A DNA stretch of 64,000 bases, taken from the NCBI GenBank assembly GCA_037957365.1, contig JARHVA010004091.1, positions 1,454,001-1,518,000 of the forward strand. Reading direction: 5' to 3'. Below the pieces are notes generated by a model. The model searched no databases. It was given only the letters and a program-made list of their open reading frames with translations, and was not told where the DNA came from. Source of the DNA: Torreya grandis (taxonomy: Eukaryota > Streptophyta > Pinopsida > Cupressales > Taxaceae). A program made the translations under genes and the position numbers. This document shows, piece after piece, positions 24,565 through 34,109 of this stretch (positions within the stretch are counted from its first letter, which is position 1; each line of letters opens with the position of its first letter).

Positions 24565-25198
24565 GGTAAGTGAAAGCGGTTGTTGGCTAAAGTGGTCAAA
24601 AAGAGAGTCCTGCTTCCAGAAACTGTATTTTTGTAGTTCCAGAAACCTAGAATGTGGTTTTAGGCAAGAAAAGGATCAGGTTTAGGTTGTTGTTTCTGGG
24701 AAAAAGAAAATGGACAGAGACCGACGTCGATATAAAAACCGATGTCGGTTAAGAATACTACTGATGTCAGTCAGATGACCGATGTCGGTTAATAAAAGTT
24801 GCCGACGTCGGTTACAGGACCGATGTCGGTTACTGTGTTTTCCAGAAACTCAGAAAAAAAAGTTTTTGGAAATGAAGAAGACGTCCTTACCAGCTCAAAA
24901 AAAAGACAGATAAAAACAGAAAATATGATGAGAGACAGGCAGACACTAAGCGCTAAATCCTAGAATTAAATTTTAGAATCTTGTGGTTTATGTCTTAGAT
25001 GAATGTTTAGGGAAGTTGGCTATAGAATGGGTCCTAGATAAAGGTGGTCTAAAGCTGGTTTCAGGTGTTTTTGAGGCGCGCAAAGTCTGTGTTAGGTCTG
25101 GTACGTGGCCTGGTGCTAAGGAGCAAGCTCCCCTCACTTCACGATTCCAGTGGTTAGCTGGTCTCGCTTAGCCAAGATATACCTCGCCTAGAGATTAT
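24565..25198 (-). other. 5' leader of the nested element, distal part
   Basis: Untranslated leader on the minus strand between the hairpin cluster and gag. It holds the tightest palindrome array (24721-24829). No ORF is convincing. Confidence 0.5.
24721..24829. repeat. Six-unit CCGAYGTCGG palindrome array in the gag leader
   Basis: Units start at 24721, 24739, 24760, 24779, 24802 and 24820, giving spacings of 18, 21, 19, 23 and 18 bp, close to two helical turns. Variants differ by C/T or G/A changes at CpG positions (CCGACGTCGA, CCGATGTCGG, CTGATGTCAG, CCGATGTCGG, CCGACGTCGG, CCGATGTCGG), which looks like methyl-C decay of an ancestral CCGACGTCGG. Confidence 0.82.
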
Positions 25199-25296
25199 AC
25201 TCCGCTAGAGAACGGAGTGGGCTTTCCCCTTGGAGATGAAATCCAAGAAGGATTGCCAGGTAGGGGTAAGGTATCCGCTGGGGGATGAAATCCCAG
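25199..25296 (-). promoter_or_regulatory. Three consecutive hairpins in the gag leader, possible packaging/dimerisation region
   Basis: ACTCCG ... CGGAGT (25199-25218), CTTGGA ... TCCAAG (25229-25247) and CTGGG ... CCCAG (25278-25296). The last two share the same loop core (GATGAAA on plus, TTTCATC in the RNA). Twin loops close to the primer site are what one expects of an RNA packaging or dimerisation signal, but this is inference from structure only. Confidence 0.5.
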
Positions 25297-25663
25297 TCGG
25301 GCCTTGTCTCAAGTGTGTTTGGTGTTTGTTTTAGTGCATGTGATCTGGTAGTGTAACATAGAGTGGTCTAGATTTATTCAATATGCGATTTAAATTACTA
25401 GATGTGGACTAATGCAAGCACAAGCAAAAATGAAAGTGCAATACGTTTTAAGCCCAAGTCGAAAATATGAGGTTTGTTATGAAGACAAGTTTGAGAAAGG
25501 GTTGAGAGTATGATGTTTGGACTAATCTAGAAGGTGCAAGAAAGAAAAGAAAGATTCTTTTTAGTTCCTGCTTATAATGTCATTGAGAAAAGAAGGAGGC
25601 GAAAAGGTAAGAACCTAATGCACCTAAATGAAAGAAAATGAAAGGAACCCAAGAAGGCCCTAA

Positions 25664-25683
25664 GGGTCCCACCAGGCGTGCCA
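25664..25683 (-). promoter_or_regulatory. Primer binding site of the nested element
   Basis: On the minus strand TGGCACGCCTGGTGGGACCC lies three bases (TTC) after the 5' LTR. It begins with TGG, as required for pairing to a tRNA CCA end. The exact tRNA was not assigned. Confidence 0.75.
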
Positions 25684-25686
25684 GAA

Positions 25687-27134
25687 TGTTTCTATTCAAA
25701 ATTTTGCTTTTTCAGATTCAAAGGAGAGAAAAGAAGAAACTAAAGAAGTGGTCAAGGCTTGTGAAGTACCTGGATAAAGTCTGCGCACCGTAATCTAGAC
25801 GCTGTGAATACTCCTCTTTGGCTGTGAAGGAATGACACCTGCAAAGAAAGAAGACTTGGACAAAAAGGCGTTAAATAGATAGATGGTGGGTTGCCAAGCG
25901 AAAGCTTATTCCCAGAAGTATAAGAACTTCCTTAAGGGAGGTCAACCCACTGTTTGATAAAAGAAGTCTGATAAAAAGACAGTATGCTAAAAAAGACTGA
26001 AATGATAGAAAACTGAAAGAGAAAAGGAAGCAAAGGCTTACCTGGAGGTTGCTGTCGGCCTGATACAGTCACCGGCGTCGGCTGGTCAAGGAAGGCCGGC
26101 GTCGGTTAGTCTGCCGACGTCGGTGAGGGTAATGACCGGCGTCGGTCTGGGCAATGGCCTCCGAACAGGGCTGGTCAGGGTCTTGGTCAAGGCTTACTCT
26201 TTCTCTGTTTGAGGGCTCTGTGGACGAAGGTCTGAGTCTGCTCTGGGTCTGGTTTAAGGATGGGCTTAGTCAGTGAGAGGGTCAAATGGACAGAGGGACA
26301 GAGAGATAGAGGAAGCCAATCTGGGAGATAGGAATCCGGGTCTGGGTGACAGTCAGGGCTGAGGGTGTGCTAAATCTAGTTTAAAAGCAGACTAGAAAAC
26401 ACAATGGAAATAATAGAATACATACCTGTCCTTGTGGTGAGGAGTGGTATTGATCCTTGTGCCTGTTGTCGATGATGCCGGATGTGACCCTGTTGCTGGT
26501 GTTGCAAAAGCTTGCAGAGACGGGTGATGCGAGAGAGAGAGAGAGAGAGAGATGGAGAGAAGTTGACAGAGCCCTGATTAGCTCCCAGATTGAGAACTTG
26601 ATGTGGAGTTGTGGTTCGCAGTTGTGATTTTGCTGATTCTGGAGAGTGATTCTGGATTACCAGTTCGTGATCCGTGATTCTGATTCTGATTGGGTTCATG
26701 ATTAGCCTGAAAGAGGAAGAGAAGTCTGTCAAGTATAACCGACGTCGGCGATCCCACCGACGTCGGCCGACAGGTGACCGACGTCGGCGGGGTCAGAACG
26801 TGAAAAAGGCTCAGCAAGCCCGTTCTGCGTCCGCCAAGTGCATAGTTGGTTGGAGAAACGGTCGAAGGGAAGCTAAAGACGCAAGAAAATTTGTTAGGAG
26901 GTTAGAAGAATTAGGGAGAGATCTTGAGTGAGTCATAGGGAAAGAATTAGTCTAAGGTGAGGTGTCTAGGCGAGGTGTCCTAGGCGAGGTGTCAAAGGAG
27001 GGAGGGGTTAAAGGGGCCTTATTTAATTAAAAATAGATGTTTATTTCTAATTAATAAGACTTAGGTGGGTTAGGGACCAAGGAGAACTAAGAGGGAGAAA
27101 GGACCAAGGGTTAGACACTTTTTTGGTGTCTACA
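25687..27134 (-). repeat. 5' LTR of the nested gag-only element (1448 bp)
   Basis: Nearly identical to 15062-16527. It carries four CCGRCGTCGG-type units at 26072-26140, three at 26738-26788 and a shorter GA tract at 26529-26550. The promoter would drive leftward transcription through gag. It ends at TCTACA on the plus strand, followed by the ATTTG target duplication. Confidence 0.93.
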
Positions 27135-27806
27135 ATTTGAATTATTCTTATGAATTCTTACCATACAAATTTATTTTTAGATTTGTTAACTTATGTTAAT
27201 TCTAGGTTGACTAAAATTCCTTAGGTTCATTTCATTTTCTTACTCTTATTACATTTATGTTAATGTTGTTTTCTTGCAAGAGGTAAATCTTTAAAGTGAA
27301 CTAGGTTCTTATTTGTATTATTTTCACCTTCCTTATAAGTTTCACTGATGTGTGATAGGATTTGGGATTAATATTTTTCATGTTACAAATTTGTTAAGTG
27401 CATGTCTATATGAAATATATTCTTTGTCATGATGTTTGGAATGAAGATCAACATGTCTTTCTACCCTACCCTTCCTTTTGCTCCTTTTTTAACCAGATCA
27501 CTCTAGTTTAGTTCTCATTGTAAATATACATCTTAAATTAATTATTAAATTAGTTCTTGACCATAATTCAATGTTCTTAGCATAGTATACTACGTATTTT
27601 ACATAGATCTACCATTTTGCCACAGTGGCTCCCAACTACCAAATTTTATAAATATTATGAAATAATCACTTGTTATGCCTCTATGCCACCAATAGATAAC
27701 ATGATTATCATAACTTGAAACTCATGCATTGAGTTATTAGGAACTCTAAAATGATAAGTGTTTCTTAAATACTCTGGGTACCCATGGTATACAATTACAC
27801 ATCAAC
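27135..27806 (+). repeat. Right terminal repeat of the outer element, second part (starts with ATTTG target duplication)
   Basis: Continues the outer terminal repeat after the nested insertion, matching about 8727-9399 (shared GGTTGACTAAAATTCC, CAGATCACTCTAGTTTAG and TTATAAATATT landmarks). ATTTG at 27135-27139 is the right target-duplication copy. Confidence 0.82.
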
Positions 27807-28362
27807 ATCACCTTAACATGCAAATCTAAAAAAAAAATCATAGGGGATGATGTCAAATACAAGGTAGGTGATGTAGTATGCATAGCTATAAATTATTATA
27901 TATTATTCATATGGCTAGGCATGGTCATAAATATCTATAGGAATCCTTATATTTCCATAAATCCAAAGCTCCAAATGTAATGATAGTGTCAATAGTAGGA
28001 GTAAAAACACCTACGGTAGGGTTTACAATGTGAAAGAGTGGTTTTTTTTATGCATTGATAGTATAATTTTTTTTCTTGTTGTATTATTTTAGATGATAAT
28101 ATTACTTTTCTTGCTTTGAGTATATATTATGGAATTTTATAGAGTCTTACTTGGAATCTGAATAATTGTTAGAATTTCTCAAGATCTACCCTATAGTGTC
28201 CATCAGGATGGATTCTATCTATGTCTTCATGATTAACTTTTTCATTATGATTATATTCTTTAATATATTTATGATATTATTTTTCATCAAAATAAAAAGA
28301 ACCATTTTTTTCAATATAAAGGTCCATTTTATATTTGGTCAAATGGATTTGAGTATAGGAGA
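27807..28362. other. AT-rich gap, nothing recognisable
   Basis: No domain, repeat partner or RNA gene was recognised. A 66-codon open stretch at 28166-28366 is hydrophobic low-complexity AT sequence and is not supported as a gene. Confidence 0.4.
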
Positions 28363-28490
28363 TTAGTGAATTCTTCTAAATCTAAGGTCAAAATAAATAT
28401 CTTTCCATGTCAAATATCATATCCAAAAGAAATTGGTTTTTATATCAAATATTAAATTCAAGGTCAAAAAAATATTTTAGTATCAAATAT
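28363..28490 (+). repeat. 128-bp flanking duplication, left copy
   Basis: Starts TTAGTGAATTCTTCTAAATC and ends TAGTATCAAATAT, abutting the copia LTR at 28491. The right copy at 32411-32538 has the same length with about four substitutions. Confidence 0.9.
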
Positions 28491-29181
28491 TGTTAGGTGA
28501 CCCCTTATCCAACGGAAGCACAATTGATTACTTTCTTATAAGCAATTAAACATGGAATTATACCAGAATGATTAAGTAACTAGAAACTTGAGACAACAAA
28601 GAATTTGAGAGACAATACACACTCTTGTATTAGATATTACTAGAAGAAAATACAATAAGGAAGATGCCACTTCTTCCTCCACCTCAAAGGCTTGCCACAC
28701 CTCAAGACCTTCTTCCCTCTCTCTCTTGCTCAACACAACAACTCTATAGCCTGAGTTATTATCCCTCCTTGAATGCTTCAACTGATCTCCTTGACCTTGC
28801 TTGCTTCAATACTTTTACTTGCCTTCTTGATAATTACAATACATGCCTCATGGGTCTTTAAATAGAATCCCATGGTTACAAAAAATAGAAATCTAACTAC
28901 AATAATTAGACACGTAGCTCGTGACTATAATTAGTCATTTGACATGCAAACACTCACTTCACTTAACTGACTATTCATCAATAGCAGTTCTGGAACACAT
29001 AGGCCATTGACGCCGGTCCCTACTTGCCTGGTGCTGTCGACATCGGCTGACTAGCTACCATCGCTGGTTGCCTTCTACACTGCATCTAACCGACGTCGAT
29101 CATGCTACCGATGCTGGTGCTTCTGGTTCTTCAGCATCCTCTTCTTCGTGTCTACAAACAGTTGAAGCTTTTAGCTCCACA
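28491..29181 (-). repeat. 3' LTR of the truncated copia element
   Basis: Very similar to 31697-32410. The right LTR has an extra ~24-bp CTTGACCTTACACCTGTAGA duplication at about 31997-32022. Both contain degenerate CCGACGTCGG-like motifs (here 29000-29112). Open frames inside both LTRs (28664-28861 and 31870-32091) are antisense and probably fortuitous. Confidence 0.92.
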
Positions 29182-29205
29182 CCCTAATAATCTCCCACTT
29201 GGAGA
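29182..29205 (-). promoter_or_regulatory. Polypurine tract region of the copia element
   Basis: Minus strand reads CTCCAAGTGGGAGATTATTA then GGG directly before the LTR start TGTGGAGC. This is a typical copia-type plus-strand primer. Confidence 0.8.
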
Positions 29206-30173
29206 TAAATAGCTGCTACTGTACCTGTACCCGTACACCATCTATTTTGTTCTCTTGGCTCTGTATCCCTCTTCAAAGTCACTATTGAATACCAACCACC
29301 ATGCAAACCTGTGATGCTATACCTGTCACTTATGCCAAAAGAATTTTGCTGCTCCCAAATTCTTCATGACATACTTCTGAACCAACTCTACCCTTAGCTC
29401 AGAAAACTCCCTGTATATGAAACCCTGCAACAAGTAACACAATACAGTAACAGGATAATGTAGCTAATATTATCCAACCTAGTAAAGATAAAATACAATG
29501 GTCAAACCTCCATTGTCTGCAGCCTAATCAAGACCATATACCATAGCCTTCTGTGTCACATGTCCATCCACTCTCTTTTCTAATATGGGAATCCATCCCT
29601 CTATTCAGTGCTTTGTTCCAGCTGACAACTCTACCAACAAATACCTATTTGGTTCTTCTCCAAGGACTCACACTCCTCATGCATGCCAAGGTCCCACTGT
29701 TTCTAGATTCTACCTGCATTGCTTCTTCCATCTTCCTAGTTCTTGACTATCAGTAAACAATATAAAGAAGGTGAACAATGAATATGAGGTTCACTTACCA
29801 TTTCTGACCTCCATATGGGTGTTTGAGACTCCTTGATAGCTAGTTGTCCACCCATCATCTGTTCTAGTGACCGATCTCAGCCATCTCCCAGTCTGCTCCC
29901 AACTGATGTCGATTCCCTGCACTGACCCTGACCACCGATGTCATTTCCCTGGCTGATGCCGGTGTCCCCCTGCCGACATTGGTCCTGATGACTGACGTCA
30001 GACTTCTCTTGCCTGACCTACCGACCCTGTTGGTCTGCACATGATCAATGTTAGTTTCTGTCTGGCCGATGTTAGTGCCATGGGATCACCGGCATCAGTA
30101 CCTATGTTTTTCTGCAAGTGATGAATTTTTCATCCACGAGCTCATCTTGGATCAAACCTTTGTCCATGCTGCC
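29206..30173 (-). other. Copia interior without recognisable domains, containing palindrome motifs
   Basis: Lies where integrase, reverse transcriptase and RNase H should be. None is readable on the minus strand, so those domains are deleted or replaced. Degenerate CCGATGTCGG-type motifs cluster at about 29925-30105 (CCGATGTCAT, CCGACATTGG, CTGACGTCAG, CCGATGTTAG, CCGGCATCAG). Confidence 0.55.
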
Positions 30174-31604
30174 CTACTCAGATTTATTCAGCCCCTGTGG
30201 TTGATCTCTATCCTTCATCTTCTCCATAAACACCAAGGCTTCTTTGTTCCTATCAAAAGCATCAAATTTCCTTTTCCTGCAATGAACTCTATCTATGCTT
30301 TCTGAATCTGAACACATACCTTTTGAATCAAGAACATCCATTCCCTTCTTATTCATGTGACCAAGCCTATTAAGCCACATCTTCAAATCTACAGCTGAAG
30401 TAGATAAACCAGAAGTAGAATCAGCAATACAAGTACACAGGTAAAGAGTATCTACTTTCTTACCTCTTACTAGAATAAGTGCACCCTTGGTAACCTTCCA
30501 AGAATCTGCTATGAGGGTTATTGTGCATCCCTCGTCACCCAACCTTCCTACATAAATCAAACTCTGCTTCAGAATCAGGACATGCATGACCTCCTTCAAC
30601 ACCCATGTGTTGTCAATCTGCAATCTCAGCTACACTTTCCCTTTGCCAACTATCTGGCAAGGCGTACCATCCCCTAAATAAAGCACTCCAAAGTCTCCCT
30701 GTTCATACTCATGGAACAAATCTCTGTTTGGGGATGCATGAAAAGATGAACCAAAATCTAAAATCCATGATCCTACTGGACTATCCAAAGAAAGTATGAG
30801 AGCATCCTGTACCACAATATTTGCATCCTTTGCTTCTTCAATACCTGCATGTTTATTCTCTTTATCTCTCAACCAACACTCCTTCTTTGTATGCCCTTTC
30901 TTTCCACAAAACTAGTAGGTAACACCTTTGGACTCGGATCTCCTTCCTGACCTTGATTTCCCTTGCTCATTATTCTCCCTTTGCCTTCCCCTGCTTTCTA
31001 CACTTAGAGCATTACCTGATGATTCACCTGTGCTTCTCCTGCATATTTCCTCATTCAAGATCACACTCACAACATCATCAACTTTTAAGATTTTAGAATC
31101 AGATGCAGAATTACTTACTGCCATAACCAAACTGTCCCAACTTTTAGGCAAAGAACATAAAATCAAGAGAGCCTTTACCTCATCATCAAAAACAATATTG
31201 ACTGAATCTAACTAGTTTACCAAACCATGGAAATCACTAAGATGAGTATGTACCAATCCACCTTCCTGCATTTGCAAAGTAAATAGTTGCTTCATAAGAT
31301 ATACCTTATTAGAAGCCGAGGGCTTTTCGTATAAATTTGCCAAGGGCTTTATCAACTCTTCCATTGTCTTGCACTGTGATAAGCTAGAAATCACAGATGA
31401 TGCAAGGCTCAACCTTATGAAACTGAGAGCCTTCTGATCAAGAACACTCCATTCTTCATCGTTCATATCTATGGGCTTGCATGCAACCCCACCCAATGGT
31501 AAGTATAAATCCTTCTGATATAGATAGTCCTCAATCTGCATCCTCCAATGTTGATAATTCTTGCTGTTAAACTTCTCCATTCGTAGCTTACTTTCTTCGG
31601 CCAT
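30174..31604 (-). pseudogene. Ty1/copia gag-protease-preintegrase polyprotein (truncated)
   Basis: One minus frame of 477 codons from ATG at 31604, with three internal TAG stops (31212-31214, 30912-30914, 30630-30632). Residues 1-130 are a UBN2-type copia gag (NSKNYQHWRMQIEDYLYQKD, LYEKPSASNKVYLMKQLF). A zinc knuckle around residue 230 reads FCGKKGHTKKEC with its first Cys changed to Tyr and a stop beside it. The protease motif is DFGSSFHAS, where D-S/T-G is usual, so catalysis is doubtful. The pre-integrase block ends with LWLNRLGHMNKKGM-like residues near 30300. The frame ends just after this domain, at the apparent deletion junction. Confidence 0.88.
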
Positions 31605-31682
31605 TGCTAAACTCCCACTCAATCAGAAAACCCTGTGAATGACCTATAATCATAAATAATAACCTGCTCCCTGCAAACCGTT

Positions 31683-31694
31683 GCTCTGATACCA
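31683..31694 (-). promoter_or_regulatory. Primer binding site of the copia element
   Basis: Minus-strand TGGTATCAGAGC, complementary to the 3' end of plant initiator tRNA-Met, two bases from the 5' LTR at 31697. Confidence 0.92.
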
Positions 31695-31696
31695 AC

Positions 31697-32410
31697 TGTT
31701 AGGTGACCCCTTATCCAACGGAAGCATAATTGATTACTTTATTATAAGCAATTAAACATGAAATTATACCAGAATGATTAAGTAACTAGAAACTTGAGAC
31801 AACAAAGAATTTGAGAGACAATACACACTCTTGTATTAGATATTACTAGAAGAAAATACAATAAGGAAGATGCCACTTCTTCCTCCACCTCAAAGGCTTG
31901 CCACACCTCAAGACCTTCTTCCCTCTCTCTCTTGCTCAACACAACAACTCTATAGCCTGAGTTATTATCCCTCCTTGAATGCTTCAGTTGATCTCCTTGA
32001 CCTTACACCTGTAGATCTCCTTGACCTTGCTTGCTTCAATGCTTTTACTTGCCTTCTTGATAATTACAATACATGCCTCATGGGTCTTTAAATAGAACCC
32101 ATGCTTACAAAAAATATAAATCTAACTACAATAATTAGACACGTAGCTCGTGACTATAATTAGTCATTTGACATGCAAACACTCACTTCACTTAACTGAC
32201 TGTTCGTTAATAGCAGTTCTGGAACACATAGGCGATCGACGCTGGTCCCTACTTGCCCGGTGCTGCCGATGTTGGCCGACTAGCTGCCGTCACTGGTTGC
32301 CTTTTGCACTGCATCTGACTGACGTTGATCATGCTGCCGATGCCGATGCTTCTGGTTCTTCAACATCCTCTTCTTCATGTCTGCAAATAGTTGAAGCTTT
32401 TAGCTCCACA
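31697..32410 (-). repeat. 5' LTR of the truncated copia element
   Basis: 714 bp, TGTTAGGTGACC to GCTCCACA, partner of 28491-29181. It contains degenerate CCGACGTCGG-like units at about 32234-32348. Confidence 0.92.
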
Positions 32411-32538
32411 TTAGTGAATTCATCTAAATCTAAGGTTAAAATAAATATCTTTCCATGTCAAATATCATATCCAAAAGAAATTGTTTTTTATATCAAATAT
32501 TAAATTCAAGATCAAAAAAATATTTTAGTATCAAATAT
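32411..32538 (+). repeat. 128-bp flanking duplication, right copy
   Basis: Begins TTAGTGAATTCATC directly after the LTR and ends TAGTATCAAATAT, then continues as unique TAAATCAAAGG. Confidence 0.9.
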
Positions 32539-32859
32539 TAAATCAAAGGTCAAAATAAATTTATCTTAAGGTCAGATATTCAAGAATTTATCATGACCCT
32601 AAGGCACAAAATGTAAGAAATGCTCAAATAAAATGTATGGGCTCAACAATTTATTTTATCATAATTTTAAATTAATTGGTGTATCAAATTTAATTAATAT
32701 AAAATGAATAAAATATTATAAAATTCTATAAATGACTTGTATCTTTCAGAATGAAAGTAAAGTACTAAAATAGACAAAGCTCAAATGAATGAAATAAGTT
32801 AACTAAGAAAATCACAAAGAAGACTAACCTAATTTATTCAATTTATTTTGATAGTGTCA
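32539..32859. other. AT-rich stretch, nothing recognisable
   Basis: Contains a further weak copy of the ATCAAATATTAAATCAAAGGTCAAAATAAA phrase found inside the 128-bp duplication, suggesting a local short tandem repeat. No gene. Confidence 0.4.
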
Positions 32860-33950
32860 AACTGAAAGAAAAATATAAATGACTAGCTTAAATTGATTAT
32901 GTGCATGCAATTAAAATAACAATTATCACTATTCTAGGTCAAAATCAACTAGAAATAGTCAAGATCAACTATCATTACTATCTTATATGGGTCAATCTTG
33001 AACTATGTGAGAAAACACAATTATCATGACACAATAGATTACACCCACATAAAATATGACTATATGTATAATTTTGACCTTTATTAATGTGTGTATGACC
33101 TATAAATTACCTCTTTAATGTTGAAATTCCACTAGGGTTTGTGATAACTAAAAACCTACAAAAGGGAAGGGGGAGTGTAATAAGTTAAGATATCCCTAAT
33201 CACCAATAAGATGTTTGAACACTGCCTCTAAGATGATTTAACATTGCCTATATATCCATCGTATTCCAAAGAGGGAATCAATCCCATGCAGTTCTCCCAC
33301 TTAGAGTTCTTAGTGTAATAATGTTCTTTTGATACATCCATGCATCTAGAGATGGCTTGAATACTTGAAAATTCTTTGCTCAACTCAGATATAATAGTCT
33401 TGTGATTTAGATAAGGGTTTTTTCAAGTGAATAAGATGTAATTTGGAAAGAATAAGAAAGCTTTCCTTAGTGTGAAATAATATAAGTGTGCCTAAAGAAT
33501 GAAATTAATCAGTTGTAGAATATGTGGCTTAGATGTGCATTTATAGGAATCCAAAAGGGAAAATATTATGCTAAATATTATAAAAATATAGACAAATGTG
33601 TAAGTGAAGGTTAAATTTTAAAAAATATTCATTTTTAGGATAAGGGAAAGATCAACCTATAAGGTTAGGATTAACTTTTGGTTCTGACCTATGTAGGTCA
33701 ATTTTGACCTGAAACGGTAACCTTTGGTCTTTATCATTTAACATGCACATAAAAATGCTTATAAAGGTCTTTTAGTGATTAAGAGTATATATGTAGGTGT
33801 AATATAACAAATTTATAAGGAATGGGTCCACGTAAATTTTTAAGATAGAGTGAGGTGGCGAAATAAGTCTAATTTAAGTTCTCAAGTCAAGTTAAAATTG
33901 GGCCAAAAGTGACATTATTAAGTATTCATGACCAAATTTGAGTATCTACA
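32860..33950 (-). repeat. LTR-like repeat copy A (possible solo LTR)
   Basis: Shares scattered but collinear blocks with copies B and C (GAATCAATCCCATGCAGTTCTCCCAC around 33278; GTATCTACA end at 33950). It ends ACCAAATTTGAGTATCTACA, like the end of B. Left boundary uncertain. Confidence 0.5.
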
Positions 33951-34109
33951 CTATGCCAACCAACATGGTCTAAATATACTGGCTTGGTTGATATAGTTAT
34001 CTTAGAGTTGATTTTTGGTATTTAACATCCTCCGCCCTACCCCCCTCCCTACCCAGCCTGCCCCCCCCCCCCAAGAGAGGTCACCAGGAGTTCCTAACTA
34101 AGGATATTA

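Larger units (their letters stand above)
15062..27134 (-). mobile_element. Nested gag-only Ty3/gypsy-type LTR element (TR-GAG-like) carrying an antisense plant mobile domain ORF
   Basis: Canonical TG...CA ends, a 5-bp ATTTG target duplication, and LTRs at 25687-27134 (5', minus strand) and 15062-16527 (3'). The minus orientation is fixed by three things: a primer site next to the right LTR, a polypurine tract AAAAAGGGGCAAA next to the left LTR, and gag on the minus strand. The 9.2-kb interior encodes gag (24564 to 21473). I could not find protease, reverse transcriptase, RNase H or integrase. The 3' half instead holds a plus-strand (antisense) plant mobile domain ORF. LTRs differ by only 4 transitions over about the first 245 aligned bases, so the insertion is young relative to its host element. 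Confidence 0.9.
7451..27806 (+). mobile_element. Gag-only LTR-type element with ~1.95-kb terminal repeats, split by a nested insertion
   Basis: Two direct repeats, 7451-9399 and 13784-15061 plus 27140-27806, align collinearly along their whole length once the 12-kb insertion and its 5-bp target duplication are removed. Both are about 1.95 kb. Between them (9400-13783) the only recognisable coding relic is a plus-strand gag; no protease, reverse transcriptase or integrase was seen. This is the architecture of gag-bearing non-autonomous elements (TR-GAG type). The repeat ends do not show clear TG...CA. CAACA at 7447-7451 and 27803-27807 is a possible target duplication, which would imply AGAT...ACAT ends. 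Primer site and polypurine tract were not identified. Confidence 0.72.
28491..32410 (-). mobile_element. Truncated Ty1/copia element with gag-protease-preintegrase only
   Basis: LTRs of 691 bp (28491-29181) and 714 bp (31697-32410) start TGTTAGGTGACC and end AGCTCCACA. The minus orientation is shown by the tRNA-iMet-type primer site TGGTATCAGAGC beside the right LTR and a purine tract beside the left LTR. The interior is only 2.5 kb: one 477-codon minus frame for gag, zinc knuckle, protease and the pre-integrase domain, then ~1 kb without recognisable integrase, reverse transcriptase or RNase H. Flanks are a 128-bp direct duplication instead of 5 bp. Confidence 0.9.

Noticed and set aside
28664..28861. 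ORF repeated at 31870-32091.
   Set aside because: Lies antisense within the two copia LTRs. Duplication reflects the LTR pair; no family motif.
34062..34073. Poly-C run as a possible telomere-like or G-quadruplex element.
   Set aside because: Single homopolymer run without repeated spacing; too little to support a function.
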